Part shown: piece after piece, positions 12,824 to 25,957 of the stretch
How the letters are laid out: each line of letters opens with the position of its first letter
How positions within the stretch are numbered: the stretch's first letter is position 1
The notes under the pieces: model-generated
Seen by the model: the letters and a program-made list of their open reading frames with translations, nothing else
The model's database searches: none
What the model was told of the DNA's origin: nothing
NCBI GenBank assembly: GCA_029449235.1
Contig: JANATG010000022.1
Location: 62,001-126,000, forward strand
DNA: 64,000 nucleotides
Reading direction: 5' to 3'
DNA from: Linnemannia schmuckeri
Taxonomy: Eukaryota > Mortierellomycota > Mortierellomycetes > Mortierellales > Mortierellaceae
Translations under genes and position numbers: made by a program

Positions 12824-13275
12824 GTCACTCTTCGATGGGTCCATATTCCCTCTGTTTTCTATACTTGTAACGTCGTCTCTTTTTTCCTCTCAATTTTATT
12901 CGCCTATTCACTTTACTCGCTTTATTCGCACACTCACCCATACTCACACGCACATCTTGTATTTGTTTTTTGCATCCGTCATTAAAAGGCCACCGAGCCC
13001 AACTAAAAAATGAATGCTTGCTTTATCGCATGCTCTTTTGTTGACAAAGACGCGTCTCTCAAATCTGATGATTTCTGAATCCAACTTCCACGAGCTAAGC
13101 CGCTCGTTTTTTGCCACCAAATATTCTAGCCTGTCAATCCAAATCTGACTGTGTATGTGTTTGTGCCTGGCTGGCTGAGCACTTGAGCGTTATTTTTCCT
13201 CTTGTTTCTTTGCTCTTCCATTGTCACCATTCCGTACACTCTCCCGCCCATCCATCCTCCCTCTCTATCCCAACC
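12824..13275. other. Intergenic region between La and the Crb2-like gene
   Basis: 3' region of La and promoter of the next co-oriented gene. Pyrimidine-rich blocks occur after the La stop and before the ATG at 13276. No gene or clear site seen. Confidence 0.6.
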
Positions 13276-16200
13276 ATGCCAGACAGCAGCCCCCCGCAGA
13301 GAAGGTCAACCTCAAAGAGTCCGTCCATCCTTCCCGAGGAACTCACTAATCGACCCAGCCCCCTCCATTCACAACATTCTGACAACGACAACGACAACGA
13401 CGCCGACACTGCGACTGCAACAGCAGTCGAACCACTAGGACCACCTCCAACACCATCAACACGCACAACCACTACAACCACCACTACAACCACCACTGCC
13501 ACTTCAACTAAGACAACGCGAACAAAGTCCTCCAGGCACACTGCACCCTCAACCGACTTTGGCATCCTCGGCCCACTCCGCCATCCCTCGCAGAATGACG
13601 AACGCATCACCAATAGTCCAGTCATTGCGTTGACCAGCAGTAGCGAGAGTGGTGTCAGCACACTTCAAGTCAGCGACTCTATCCTTCCCTCCGTTGATCC
13701 TTCTCCTGATACTCACCCCATCGGTACAGTCTTTATTGATTCTTATTTTCACTATGGGACGACACGTGCTGCTTACTTTGCAAAAGCTAATTGTGGTTCT
13801 AAATTATTAAAAAATTACGCTCTCATTCATGTTGTCGCTGCGAACAGCACCTGCATCTGCTCAGAGCTTGTCCCCAGGAACCAGCCGCCCACGACGTGGA
13901 GATTATGACAATTATCACGGCGATCACCCTACGCAGCGCACTGAGGATCTCATTATTCCTGGAACCCAAAGCCCAAGTCTTGGTCCTCACGGACTTCAGG
14001 TGCTTCCAGAGGATGTCACAGAGGAACAGGCCGGAGATACCAGCTTCACACCCGCCTCCAATAGAGACGCCAGTTATTCCGATCCCAACAATTCCTTGTC
14101 AAGCTCCAACAAAAGCAGCGACGACAGCTTCAGCAAAGCCAATCAATCAGCCGATTCTCAACAATCCAACACTAGCTCCCGGAGCAACCCTTCGGATCCT
14201 GGACGCAGCCCCCGCGGCGGTCATGCTTCTGGTTCTCAGCATTCTGGCTCTCAGAATTCCACTTCGAGTCGGAGCGGTAGAGGAAGTCATCGTACCTCGG
14301 GTTCCCCCTTCTCTGGTGGGAGTCAAAGAGGCCACCATTCCTCTGCCTCTCCAGGCAATTCTTCCTTGGATTCTCAAGTGTCTCAAGCGTCCCAGCATTC
14401 TGTGATGAGTTTCGCCGGCGTCAAGACGTCCACTCCTCGGAAGGACGAGCTTTCGCAACATTCTACGCCCTCTGACCCCAGTCCTGCCGTTTCCCAGCAA
14501 TCCCCACTGGGAACTTATTCGACTAACCCTGGCAGCCAACAATATCCAACACAGGAGAGTCAGTTGCATGGTCGATCACCAACAGTGACCGTCCAGTGGT
14601 CCAGACAAGTACAGCGATCGAGCCTGGAGGTGAGAACGCTCCAACAAACGACGGCAGGAGTTGAGCAACGCGGCATCACTGGTCAGAAGAGAGTGATTGA
14701 TCAGGATGATCACCTTACTTTACCCTTGGATGATTTTGGGCCAGACCCGCCACCAGATGATGTTGAGGCAGGTTTTCAAGAGGCGGAGGCCTCCTTCACC
14801 CAAGCATCCTCCTCCGAAGCTCATGAAAGGACCTACAGCCATGATGATGATGACGTTGGGGAGATCACTTCTCAGGATATCCATTCGCCTATACAGTCAC
14901 CTTCTCCCGCGAATTCAAAAAAACGGACCCAGCGAGACGAGGAAGGTGACGATGCTGGGAACCAGAGCAATGAGTCTGCCCACCTCGGGTTTCTGAGTAG
15001 TGATTTTGAAGGGACCAGTCGATCGGTGTTTGGCGATAGTAATATCGTCCTTCACCTTACGCCGTCACCCAACGCCACTACCTCGCTGTCTCTGCCTCGA
15101 TCGCGTCCACTCTCCAGAGCCGGTGCGGACGAAACTTCTTCGCCTCCTGGGTTACATCCCGACAGTCCCACGAAGGATAATCAGCCGATGGAAGGACCAG
15201 TCATTACTCAAAAGCAGCCCAACCCAGTGCGATCCCGTACGCCGTCATTGCCGTCTTCGCCATCGTCAAGCGCTAAAGCGTCCGCTGTTAACCCGAAGCC
15301 CAGGGTCCGTTCCGCTCGGTCGCCTCGCCGCCCTGCTTCTCAGCCTGAGGAATTGCCATCCTCCCAGAACAGCGGCAGTTCTCAATCTGGCTTAAGCTCG
15401 TACAGCAGGAGGATGCAAACAGCAGCAGAAGAGACCGATGCAGAAATCAAGCTCAGGGCTGCAGCCCAAAAGAGGCACAAATCTGACTCCGGTGAGACCC
15501 AAGAGGAGGAGGTACGCTCTTCGGTCGTTTCGGAGGATGATAACTTCTGGGTCAGCAATGAGTTGGAAGTCTCGGCCAAGGTGACGACAACAACAGAAAA
15601 GAGGCCGGCTTCTATATCGCGCTCTAGATCGGGCTCACAGGAGATTGCCTCATACCCGAACGACCAACCCTCTGAGGCCGAGATCGAGGAGCACTTGGGT
15701 TTGGCAGACAAAGGCAAAGGTAAAACCGTCGACGATAACGACGAGGGTGCTTCTTCATCTGTAGGACTATCTTCCCGGACACGATCGGCCACCTCGCCTT
15801 CGAAATCCCTACCCCGGCCCAGGATCAACTCACCTAGCAAGTTGCGGCAAAAAGGATCAAGAGGAGGATCGATATCCACATCGTCTACTAGGACCAATCC
15901 TCCGCGGAGAACGCATTCAAAAGTGGAGATTCTGCGGCCGTACAAGACGAGCGACCCCGTCTGGGCACCCTGGAACAAGGATTACTACGCTGGAACAGTT
16001 CAGGGCGAAGAGGCGAACAAGTACAAGGTTCATTTTCTGGACGGAGACACTTCATTGTGTGAGAGTAGTGATATGCGTCCGTTGAGGCTCCAGCTGGGTG
16101 CAGAGGTCTTGGCGGGGAGGAAAGAGGAGGCGAAGAAAGAAATTTTAAACTATCCTGCGACGGTGGAAGGCTTTCAAATCTCGAGGGAGCTGCATCAATC

Positions 16201-17105
16201 CCGGGTGGATGTCAGATTTGAAGATAACTATGCAGCAAACGTTGCACTGCTCCATGTTGTTCTGACTCAAGACATGATGGACAAGTTGGATCGCGTCGTA
16301 GATTGGGATATGGATGATTCTAGTGTTTCTCCACCTGATCCATTATCTCAGCCAGATCCGTCCTCTGCCGAGGCGTCGACGCCGCCGAGCACCCCAAGGA
16401 GAGGCAAGGGACTCTCGCGAGTTGCCTCTGCCGGACTTTCGACACCGGGCCGCCGAGGCAGATCTGAAGCCCTTTCATCATCGGCACCAACGACACCTAC
16501 TCGACGTGGAAAAGGTAACCAATCTTTTTACTTGAATTTGCAGTTGGATTCATTCTCTGGATTTTGTAAGTCTAAGCTCTATTTATTAATGAAATATATG
16601 TCATTTGCTGCCTTCTCATTATTTAGACACAGGGATTTTCAAGGACTTGAAGTTTGTTGTGTCACTGGGCGATGATTCTGACTGCGAGAAAAGGAAGGCA
16701 CAGCACGAGAAAATAGGTATGTTCTCGAAGCTCTATTTGTAAGCTCGTTGTTGGCCCTTTGCAAAACATGTTTGGTCTGTTGATGTGACCAGGCGACTGA
16801 TCTTTACTTACCGTAACATACGTATCTACAATAGTGAAAAGTATTACCGAAGGCAAGGGGGAGGTACTGGAAGACTTTTCGAAGTTTATTAGCAGCCACC
16901 GGAGCGACCCACAAACGAACGTAGTGTTGATCGCCTACACGCATCTTCGGACTCCAAAATACATGGGCGCCCTGGCGATGAATATTCCTCGACTTTCCTA
17001 TCGCTGGCTTGATGCCTGTCTTGACGCTGTAAGTCTTGTCAAATTGGTTCGAGTAATGCTTGTTACGCTTATGAAAACCTGTGAAGTGCTTTCGCTCATA
17101 TAGTG

Positions 17106-17157
<52 letters not shown>

Positions 17158-17717
17158 GCCGTGTAACGAAAAATATAGGGTCAATTGCTGCCTTATCAGC
17201 ATTACCGCCTCCCGACAGGTTTCTCGAGAGAGCTGGGTACCGTTGTGTCCAATGAGCCTATTAACGATCGTGGTATTTTCGATGGTTTGAGGATCGGAAT
17301 TTGTGGTAGCCCCTTACTGGTAAACCATATCTTTGTGTTTTTTTTGTTGCTGTGTGCGTGCTGCAAGTTGAAACGAGGATGTAATTATGTCACTCACTAA
17401 ACATTTCTCTCTCTTCATCTCTTCACTGCTCCCTTTTTTTTAAAAAAAAATACAAAAAAACCCCCCAGAAAACTTGGATGGATAAACTAAAGGCAGCAGG
17501 GGCGACGGTGGTGAAGGTGACGGCGCAGTCAGGCTCCATGGCGTGCAACTATATTGTGTTTGTGGGTAAGGCGGCTCATGAGGAGTACTGTGCCAATCAC
17601 GAGCCAGTGCCCTCCTTGGCGGAGGAATGGTTGATCCAGTGCCTGATTAACCAGCGTATTGTGGCGATCAATGAGCATCCTAGTTATACTGATTTCAACA
17701 AGTCCTCTGATGCTTAG
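13276..17717 (+). CDS. Crb2/53BP1/Rad9-like DNA-damage checkpoint mediator (Tudor + tandem BRCT)
   Basis: Probably recruited to modified nucleosomes at DNA breaks to relay ATM/ATR signalling to checkpoint kinases. Exons 13276-13723, 13848-16514, 16627-16716, 16835-17028, 17200-17319 and 17469-17717 give 1255 aa. The first 840 residues are Ser/Thr/Pro-rich and disordered; residues about 250-390 hold eleven SQ and one TQ dipeptides, the phosphosite signature of such mediators. A tandem Tudor region (about 843-960) contains WNKDYYAGTV, ANKYKVHFLDGD and EVLAGRKEEA. Two C-terminal BRCT domains follow (about 1040-1150 and 1175-1250), with LSYRWLDACLDA and LAEEWLIQCLINQRI as their Trp-containing helices. 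Tudor plus tandem BRCT in this order defines the 53BP1/Crb2/Rad9 group. A Thr-rich run (about 13459-13500) comes from an ACC/ACA microsatellite. A 50-T run lies in the fourth intron. Family identity is secure; the true start could differ by a few codons. Confidence 0.9.
17107..17156. repeat. 50-nt T homopolymer inside an intron
   Basis: Fifty uninterrupted T in the fourth intron (17029-17199) of the Crb2-like gene, ending 43 bp before the acceptor AG. It lies where a polypyrimidine tract is expected but is far longer than usual. Confidence 0.95.
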
Positions 17718-18476
17718 ACCTGCTGACTGTAAGATTTCTTGCATGTTCGCTTTCTTTCTTTCTCACTGTCTCTTTTTTTTCCCCGCCCCCATCTCTTTTC
17801 TCTTTTTTTCTCTCTCTTTCTTTTTTTTTTCTATGTGTCTTACTTATATCTGCGTAGAAAAGTAAAATACCATTTCATTGCAATCGCTTTTGCTTGTTTT
17901 AGTAAGTTTATTTCTGGTTGATATGTGACTTAACGATTGTGAGTATAGTGATGTTGATATGAATATAGGTGGAATGTCAAGGATGAAGACAGATATGGAA
18001 AATTGGTACAATTGGATAGCTCTAAAACAAAGGGGGACAACAGGATAAGAACAAGATGGAGAAGGATGGGTGCAAAAGGAGGGAGTATGGGATAGGAGAG
18101 GGAAAGGGGCTGATCTACAGTAAGAAAGGACGAAATAGGGAAGATCTAAAAAGGCAAGAACTAATAAAGAAAAGGGGAACAAAGAATGAACAAGGAAGAA
18201 CGGCAATGATGGAACAACATGGGGGGGAGAAGAAAAGAAATAAAATGGGCGAAGCAAATTGATACAAGTTAATAAACGACAGGAGAGGTGACAAAGGGTT
18301 TGATTGTTCGATGCATGGAACGAACAAAATAGGTCGAGTTTGTTGTCTGTGTGTACGCATGCATTCTGCATTTCCAACATCGCATAAACACAAACACAAA
18401 CACAAACACAAACACACAGACGTGCACACGACCTTCTTCACTGTTACACAGCTCAGAATAACGGTCCAACAGCGAC
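17718..18476. other. Intergenic region between convergent genes, with ACAAAC repeat
   Basis: 3' regions of the Crb2-like gene (+) and the zinc-finger gene (-). Pyrimidine-rich after 17740, purine-rich at 18040-18250. About five tandem ACAAAC units lie at 18384-18415, probably in the 3' UTR of the zinc-finger gene. No gene found. Confidence 0.6.
18384..18415. repeat. ACAAAC hexanucleotide repeat
   Basis: About five tandem copies, 62 bp beyond the stop codon of the zinc-finger gene, so likely transcribed in its 3' UTR. Confidence 0.85.
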
Positions 18477-19091
18477 TTAGACCATGATTGGAGGCCAGGG
18501 GGCACGCTTGGGTTCATAAGCGATCCACCCCTCGGGTTTAGGGATGGTCGTATCGTACCGGAACGCGTTCTCGGAGTCATCCTTGTGCTGCTTCAAGCAA
18601 TGTTCCCTCGTCGAGTCTCTGCGCGCAGACGAAGACTGGCAATAGTTGCAGGTGTAGGGCTTGTAATCAGGGTAATGTGTGTCCCTGTGGCGCTTGACGG
18701 GGTCCGACCGGGCAGAGTGGTAATCGCAGGTAGGGAAGTTGCAGAAGTAATGGTACGACACTTGTTGGCCCGGCTGCTGGGTCTGTTGCTGTTGCTGAGA
18801 TTGAGAGGGCAGAGCTGCCTGGGGCTGCTGGTGGTGTTGGGGGATGGTGCTCCCGTTCAGGTGGTGGTGCTGGTTGTGGGGGTGGTTTGGGTCCTGGGGG
18901 TGGAGGCCCATGGAAGCGGTAGAGAAGGAAGAAGAAGAGGAGCCCGAGTAGGAAGATTCAGAGTCGGAGGAGTCGTCGAAGGACATGCTGGTGCCATCGT
19001 GGAGGTGATAGCCGTTGTAGGAGAGCATGGCCGAGGGGGTGCAGGAAGAGTCCATGGATGCGAGGATTGAAGCTGGAGTGATGTATGCCAT
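18477..19091 (-). CDS. Small two-finger C2H2 zinc-finger protein
   Basis: Intronless, 204 aa, read downwards from ATG at 19091. The N-terminal half is rich in Ser, His, Gln and Pro with an acidic/serine patch (SFDDSSDSESSYSGSSSSSF) and a His/Gln-rich region. Two C2H2 fingers lie near the C-terminus: C-X4-C-X12-H-X3-H in CNFPTCDYHSARSDPVKRH, and C-X2-C-X12-H-X4-H from CNYCQSSSARRDSTREHC. The second linker differs from the TGEKP consensus (THYPDYKPYTC). The frame stays open upstream to 19421, but that stretch is low complexity and resembles the pyrimidine-rich leaders of other genes, so I start at 19091. A DNA-binding transcription factor is likely from the family; no target or orthologue is recognised. 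Confidence 0.8.
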   Translation of the reverse strand: MAYITPASILASMDSSCTPSAMLSYNGYHLHDGTSMSFDDSSDSESSYSGSSSSSFSTASMGLHPQDPNHPHNQHHHLNGSTIPQHHQQPQAALPSQSQQQQQTQQPGQQVSYHYFCNFPTCDYHSARSDPVKRHRDTHYPDYKPYTCNYCQSSSARRDSTREHCLKQHKDDSENAFRYDTTIPKPEGWIAYEPKRAPWPPIMV

Positions 19092-22000
19092 TTTTTTTGT
19101 TGAGATTGGTTTCGTTGTAAAGGGGTTGGCGTTTGTTTGGTTGGTAGTTGAAAGAGGGATTGAAAGAGAAATTGAAGAGGAGTTAAGATAAGGATTGGTG
19201 AAGATAGGTGGAAAAAGGAAAAGAAGTGTGGAATTTGTGAAGAGGTGGTTGTTTGGTGGGATGGGCGAGATGTGAATAAATGGCAATGGCGAGATGGAAG
19301 GCGAAAGGGAATGAAAGAAGATGTGGTGTTTTGGGTTAGATGGGTTGGTTTGCAGTAATGGGTAGAAAGAAACCAAAAGGGCAGTAAGAACTCTTAGAGG
19401 GTTGTTGTTGCTTGTTGCCAAGTGGAGGCAAAAGAAAGAGGTGAAGATGATGATGATGTTGATGATACTGGAGAAGAAAAAAAAAAAAAGATCAATTACC
19501 TTTATATACTTGAATTGAGTTGTGTGCTATCTTGAAGGGACGTGCTACCCGAGAACTTGGTTGTTGATGCGGAGGGAGCGCTTAGGTAGTAAAGATGGAT
19601 GTGTGTGTGCGGCCTGTGTGGAGGGTGGTTAAGGGAGGAAAGGAGGAGGAGGAGAGAAGGAAGTAGAATGTCGAAAATAGAAAAAGAAGGATGAATATGA
19701 TGAGTATTGATAGGAGGTTGTTAGAAGAGGGAGGAAGGAGGTGAAGAATAGACGTCGAAAATATAGAAGAGAAAGAGGAGAGAAGGGGGTTGTGTGTTGA
19801 TGATGAAGAGGAGAGAGTCCAATGGATGCCAATGGCTAATGGACGTGAATAGTTCCAAGTCAACAGAGTCGAGATCATACGAGTGAGAAAGCCAAGAGAG
19901 AGAACAAAAGCGACAATGAAAAGGAAATTGTAGAAACGCCTAAGGGAGGAGTTTTTTTTGTTGCAAAGGGATTTCATTGAGCAATTGAAGACACAAGTAA
20001 GAGGGAAGAAGAGACACAGTTGGACATAAAGGGAGAGAAAAAAAGGGAGGGAGAGAAGCATGTACGAAAATAAACATCAAACGAAAGCTCAATTAAAAAA
20101 AAAAAAAAAATAAATAAAATAAAATAAACGGGCCTGTTCCCTTCTCTCCTCTGTTGTTTCTGTGATGTCTGTGCCCTGAGAAGTTATGCAATGCCTGTGT
20201 CCCTTTTTTCGTGAGTGTATGTGTGTTTGTGTTATTCTTGTCATCAAAGGGACAAAGGGAAGGGAAGGATGAGCAGAGGTGATGTGAGACGTATCATCAA
20301 TTTAAAAAAAGGTAGCGATTGTCCTTTTTTTCCCTTTGATCGACGCATAGGAGGGAGAGAGTGTGGAAAAGGATATGTACACGTACATGTGTGTGTGTAT
20401 GAAAGCGAGAAGGAGAGAGAAGTGAAAGGATAAGATGCACAAAGGGCGGGCGGAGAAGGGCGAAGGTAGAAATAGAAACAGCTACAAGCACTATGAAGGG
20501 TGTTCATTGACGCTTACCGGATGGAATCAGAATGCACTGACTAATTACACTTTGAAGGTGTCTTATTGATTAATTGATTGATGGTTGATGCGATCAGAAA
20601 TGAAAAGGGGCGCCTATATGCTTCTTGCTTATGCTTATGATAGGTATAGTTGTAGTGAAGGTATAGGGCTTAATTGCCTTTTGTTTCTTTTTGTTCTCTG
20701 CTTCTGTTGTTTGTTGGTTAGTGTTGGTTAGATCAGAGGGTGGGTGGGTCGAGTATAGATGTTATGGAGAGGTATGTCTTATCGTTAGTAAAATGGAAGT
20801 ATGGGTGAGATAGGGTTGATTTAGTTGCTTTGTGGGCGGCTTTGTTGGTTGGTTGTAGTAGTGGTGGTTTGATTTGTTGAGAATGAGAGACGATGGTGTG
20901 GTGAGGATTGATTATTTATACTTCTTTTTTCCTTGTTGCCCTTGTTCTACTTCATTCAAGGGAATGGAAAGAAAAAAGGGCCTGTAGCAATGTACCTATG
21001 GGTACATGTCACATCTTCATTGACTTGATTTTGATTGATTGGTACCGTTATTCAATTGGATCGTGTATTTTATTCATAGAAGATTATGATACTCGTCTAT
21101 GTGTGTATGTGTATGTATATGTGTATATCGACCCCATCCCTTGGCTCACTCTGTCTCTCTTTGTCACTCTTTATGTTTATTTTTTCGAGGAGACTTTTCC
21201 AGGACAAAAAAAAAAAAAAAAGAAAGAAAGGGCTATTGCATTCAAAACAATTAAAAGTACAGAAAAAAACACGACCCTGAAGCTGTTTGTTGCATCCGAA
21301 TTGAATTCGATTACACGAGGGGGATGAGAAAAGAGAGAAGAGACGGAGGTAAAAGCGAGAGAGCGAAGAAGGAGAGAGAGGAGAACAAACTACTCTCGTG
21401 TTTGTTTGTTTTTACCCACATTGTAGCCTTTGTCTTTGTCCTACATAAACAAATCTGTAAGTTAAGGCAAGGCAAGGTGGGTAGGGTGATGCATGCACGC
21501 ACATGTCCCTCATTCACTAATCACATCCTGTTCCATACCATCTCTGTCTTTCTCTCTCTTTCTATCGCTTATCCTTGCCTCTCGTTCTGTTTTTCCGTTT
21601 TGCTCACGCACTGTCTGTTGAGTGTACTCTATGAGTGTGGGTTAAATATGTATTGTACATCGTACATCATTTTCAATAGATAAACAAATACTGGACCACT
21701 TTCATTATGTTCAACACTCAAGCAAGGACCAAGGCAGAGCCAAGCCGTGCACGGAGCAAAAGAGGAGGAAAGGTAAAAGATATACACAGAGACAGACAAA
21801 CAGGATTAAGCTCAAAAGGAACTTCTTTGTGTGTATGAGCGCAATGGAGACAGGCGGACGAAGGGAGTTACAAGAGGAAGAGATAGATCCGAAAGGGTAA
21901 CTGGCATCCTTGGAGGCTCCGAGAGACATTTTCTGTCATAGTCCTTGTGAAAAATAGACTGGGAGACAACTGACAACTGAAAATAACCGTCAGAGATTAG

Positions 22001-25000
22001 CTGTTGTGTGGCGAAATGAGGCGAAGAAGGAACAACAGAAGGGGAAAAAAAGAAGGGGGAGGAAAAGTTGAGGAAGAGAGAAAAGACGAAGAAGGGGAAC
22101 GAGGGGCGACAACGCACGCTCTCTCTTCGCTTGTCTGTTGTCTTCTCTTGTAATTTTCCAATAGCCGACACGAAATACGTATACGAAGCAAAAAGCGAAA
22201 TTGTATCCACCTCCGAGATAGATACCATAGCTGACAGTAAGGGCAAGGGTTTTTTGAAAAAAAAACACGGATCCAATGTCGCCATGGGCGAATGACGATG
22301 CTGGATAATAATTATGAATGACGACGACGATGAAGATGACGATAGTGATGATGGGTACGAGAGATGGGATATGAATGTTGAATGAATGAATATACGGCTC
22401 TGTTGGTACTCCTATTGCTCCCTATTTTGACATGTTGCCCAAGGGTAAGACTTTTTGTGTTCAGAACAAATGCACGGCTGTTCATTCCCTTATGGTTGGA
22501 TTGACTCTTTTTTTTTTTTTTTCAAGAAGGAGGGGGCAAACAACAACCCGACACACGAACAAATCACTCACACATACTCGTACATGGCAACAACATTAAG
22601 GCGCAGATGCAAGCTGAACAAAAAAAAAAGACGGACATATGAACAGAAATAAAGGGATAAACACACTGGAGCAAAGAAAATAAAAGGGAACACCGTCAAC
22701 AGACGCACACTACACCGACCGACCCAGCTGACCAGTACGCACACACACACATTAGACCCATTGAAGCAAGAGGAAGATGAAGGGGATAATGAGGACCCCG
22801 GTCGAAACACAGAATCTAAAATGTAACATTGAGTTCATTCATTCACTCGATGGTAATAAATGAGCTTTTCCGAGTAGAAAATAGCCATGAAACTAATCCC
22901 TTCCTTCTTCCTTCGCCTTTCATGTCGGATCATTCAAGCAGCAAACCTCTTCCCTTTCTGGCAACGATGCCTGTTATAGACGAGAGAGAGAGAGATGACG
23001 AGCACATATGTAACTTAGCAGGGTCTACCTGTTTTTGTATTTCTATCATTACTCTTGCTCATAGGCAATGCAATTGTCTCTCTTTCATTGACCATAGATC
23101 GATGACGAACTAGATACAACGGATACAAAATTGGTATTTTGTTAATAAATGCGATGGTCAATGCCCATTTGCATAGCCTTCCTCCCAGGTTTGATTTTCA
23201 GCACTTGATAGAATTATTTTCACACACGGACGGAAGGACACGGGAATGGTATGCTCATGCCAGCAAGCAGTAATTTAAATGCTTGCACCTACACACTTGA
23301 GCACGGTACTTCGATTGTCCTACCTATCCTACTGGAACATGTTATTATCACTTGCTCACTTAAAACAAACGGATCAATCAGTCCCTTTTTTACAACAACA
23401 AACAAACAGGTAAACCCTTGAACTGAAAACACAAAGGGCAAAAACATAAAAACAAAAGCGCATCCTGTAACTGCATGGCATTACATACTCACCTCACATA
23501 TGCCTTCCATCTCTTGCCTATTTTTTTTTCGTTGCTCACTTGTACAACAGACAAGCAAGAGCCAATTGGACTTTTTTTTATTCCGATGCAGGGTTTATGT
23601 GAGGATGCACATGAAAGGTCATGTACATGAAAAAAGGCAGCGGTCCAGTCCGTTTCTTGTTTTTGTTGTTGTGCTTGCTGCACTTGGACAGGCAATGCAT
23701 TCTAACCACCTTATTGACCCCCCCTCCCCCCCCCCCCCTCCTCCTTTCTTTGTTGTTATGTTGTTCTAACCCCCTCTCCCTCACTCCCTTTTGCTTCTAG
23801 TTCTGCTTCAGTGCCTTCCTTCCTTACTTCCTTGCCCTCCTTCCTTGCCCCGTCCTCTCCTTCTTCTTGTCCCCCTCGAACAAATAAAAAAAAAAGAACA
23901 ATTTTGTTCTCTTTCCAAAAGATAAAGGGGTTCAAAGAGAGATAGATAGCAACTATTTCCTACCGACCAAAGCTTTTGTGCTGGTTTCGATCCATTGAGC
24001 CAAATCGTACAGCAATAGTATTACACACTGAAAATAGATGCAAAGGAAGAGAAGCTCCCTTGTCGCGTAGACGCTTAGTGCGCGCTCACGCCCTCGCTTT
24101 CGTTTAGCTTTGCTCGTCGATGGCTATCAATTACTGGTTTGTGATCCTTTATGCTTGACAGGCAAGGAGTGAACTGACGATATATGAGAGAGAGAGAATC
24201 AGTTTCCCTCCTCATCTTTCTCTCCTTCGTGTGTTTTTGTTTTTTTTGTTGTTGAGCTGGTAGCTGGCGTGGTTTCATAAACGCCAAAATAACGTACAAG
24301 GACTCTCGGGATCCCTTCTGAGCAGCCAAGAAGCTTGCCCACCTTCCCTCCTCCCTTCCTACCTTCTTCCCATCCCTCCTTTCTTTTCTCCCTTCCTTTT
24401 GTGGCGTCCTTTCCCCCTTCCTTCTCTGTGTGGTCTTTTCTATCATCATTAACACCATTGTTATCATTGGTATCATCATTGGCCTTGTATTCACCAATAG
24501 CTCCGTGTCAGATATCTCTTTTTTATTCATGCTGTTTTTTTTCTATGGAGAGGAAGGAGGACCGATGCACAATTTGAAGAGCCAGTTAGAGGATGACAAT
24601 GCAAATTATCAAGCGATTCTTATAACGCCAGACAATGTAGGAGTTGACGAGGGGGAACGAAATGGACCATTGATGACAGAGGAAGGGGATGATCCGCAGC
24701 TCTAGAACACAATTACAGCGTAGGAAGAAACTACGACGCAATGCATCTAGGACAGTAGTCTTAGAGTTGCTCTTTCAGATTCATCCATTCACTTGCTTCT
24801 CTGCACAACAGCTAAGTAAGTGTGTTTTTTTTTACAATCAATCAAGTTTTCGTATCCCGTTCTTCATCCTTCCTGCCTCTGTCTTGACAGTGTTTGTCGT
24901 TTGTACGTACGACGCCCGGACCCGGAAGTTGTGCCCTTAGCGCATGCACCCGGATTAGATAACAGGCAGCCTTACAGACAAAACAGTTTCGTGTCATGAT

Positions 25001-25926
25001 ATGTCACATCATGTCAGGTCAATCTCAAGATGCGCATCGTGTATGGAGGCAGGGAGATGGACAGTTAGCGAGCGGAGATGATTATGAAAGATATTTTTGT
25101 TTTACATTTGGTAAAACGCCTATCTCGCTTTTTGCCTAGACTTTTCTACTTAGTTGCGTGAAACGGTATTAGGATATATTTAGATTAAGAACCATGGGCA
25201 CTTCTTGGTGTACAACACATCGGTCTGTTGACTAGTTCCGAGTGATGCCCCGAGGTGCCCCCGCCCCCTCCCTGGATTTTCCCTGATCCCCCTAACCGCA
25301 CTCTCACTTGCATTCACTCTTGTCAATTTGTGTTCCCCCCTCGAAGTCGTGCTTCCTCCATGCAGGATCTTAATGCCTGATGCGGGGGCATGCATCTTTG
25401 CTAAACTCTCTTCCCAAAAATAAATCAACAAGGCTTTACGTACGTCGTTACACAGGAAGCAACAAAACAAGGACTGACCAGATAATAGATAGCAGGTAAG
25501 CAAGGGTATGTAACTCTGAGCAGCTGGGTCGCCTTTATGTTTTGTGTTTTGAGATGCCGTGGAGAGAAAAAAGTGAAAACTAGGAGTTCTGTTCTAAGCG
25601 GTTGGGATGTTTTTGTGCGACGTGGCTTACTCAACCATGGGGTACAGGAAAAAAGTGTTTCAAGAACCAAGCCGACCGGTGTGATATGTTATCCGCACAA
25701 AATACAAAAAAAAAAAACGGAGTCTAGCCTTCCTTTTGTCCTGCTTGTTGGTGCTATGTCAGGGAGTTTGGGAGCAAGTGTAAGTGGGCGAAAAGGTACC
25801 CCGCGTAGTAAAAATTCTGGCAGGTATGGTGTATCAGTTTGTGCTATTAGTCGTTTGATGTTTTCTTTTGAAAACATGTAGCAAGGCAGTTGGTTGGTTG
25901 GAGGGATGCATTCACACGCACCAATT

Positions 25927-25957
<31 letters not shown>

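Noticed and set aside
13060..13150. Possible box C/D snoRNA (TGATGAT with two CTGA motifs)
   Set aside because: No terminal stem and the R of the C box is missing, so the match is likely chance.
19092..19421. Extending the zinc-finger protein to 19421
   Set aside because: The added stretch is low-complexity Ser/Pro/Ile/Phe sequence from a pyrimidine-rich leader, and ATG at 19091 starts plausible protein.
20215..22300. Several 60-160-codon open frames rich in Phe/Ser/Leu or Arg/Lys/Glu
   Set aside because: These are translations of homopurine/homopyrimidine DNA and have no domain, signal or splice support.
24430..24705. Short open frame with hydrophobic start, then MHNLKSQLEDDNANYQAI from ATG 24565
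   Set aside because: Follows a C/T block but is only 46 aa from the plausible ATG, has A/T-rich codons unlike neighbours, no known homologue and no clear splice partner. Possibly a remnant; not supportable.
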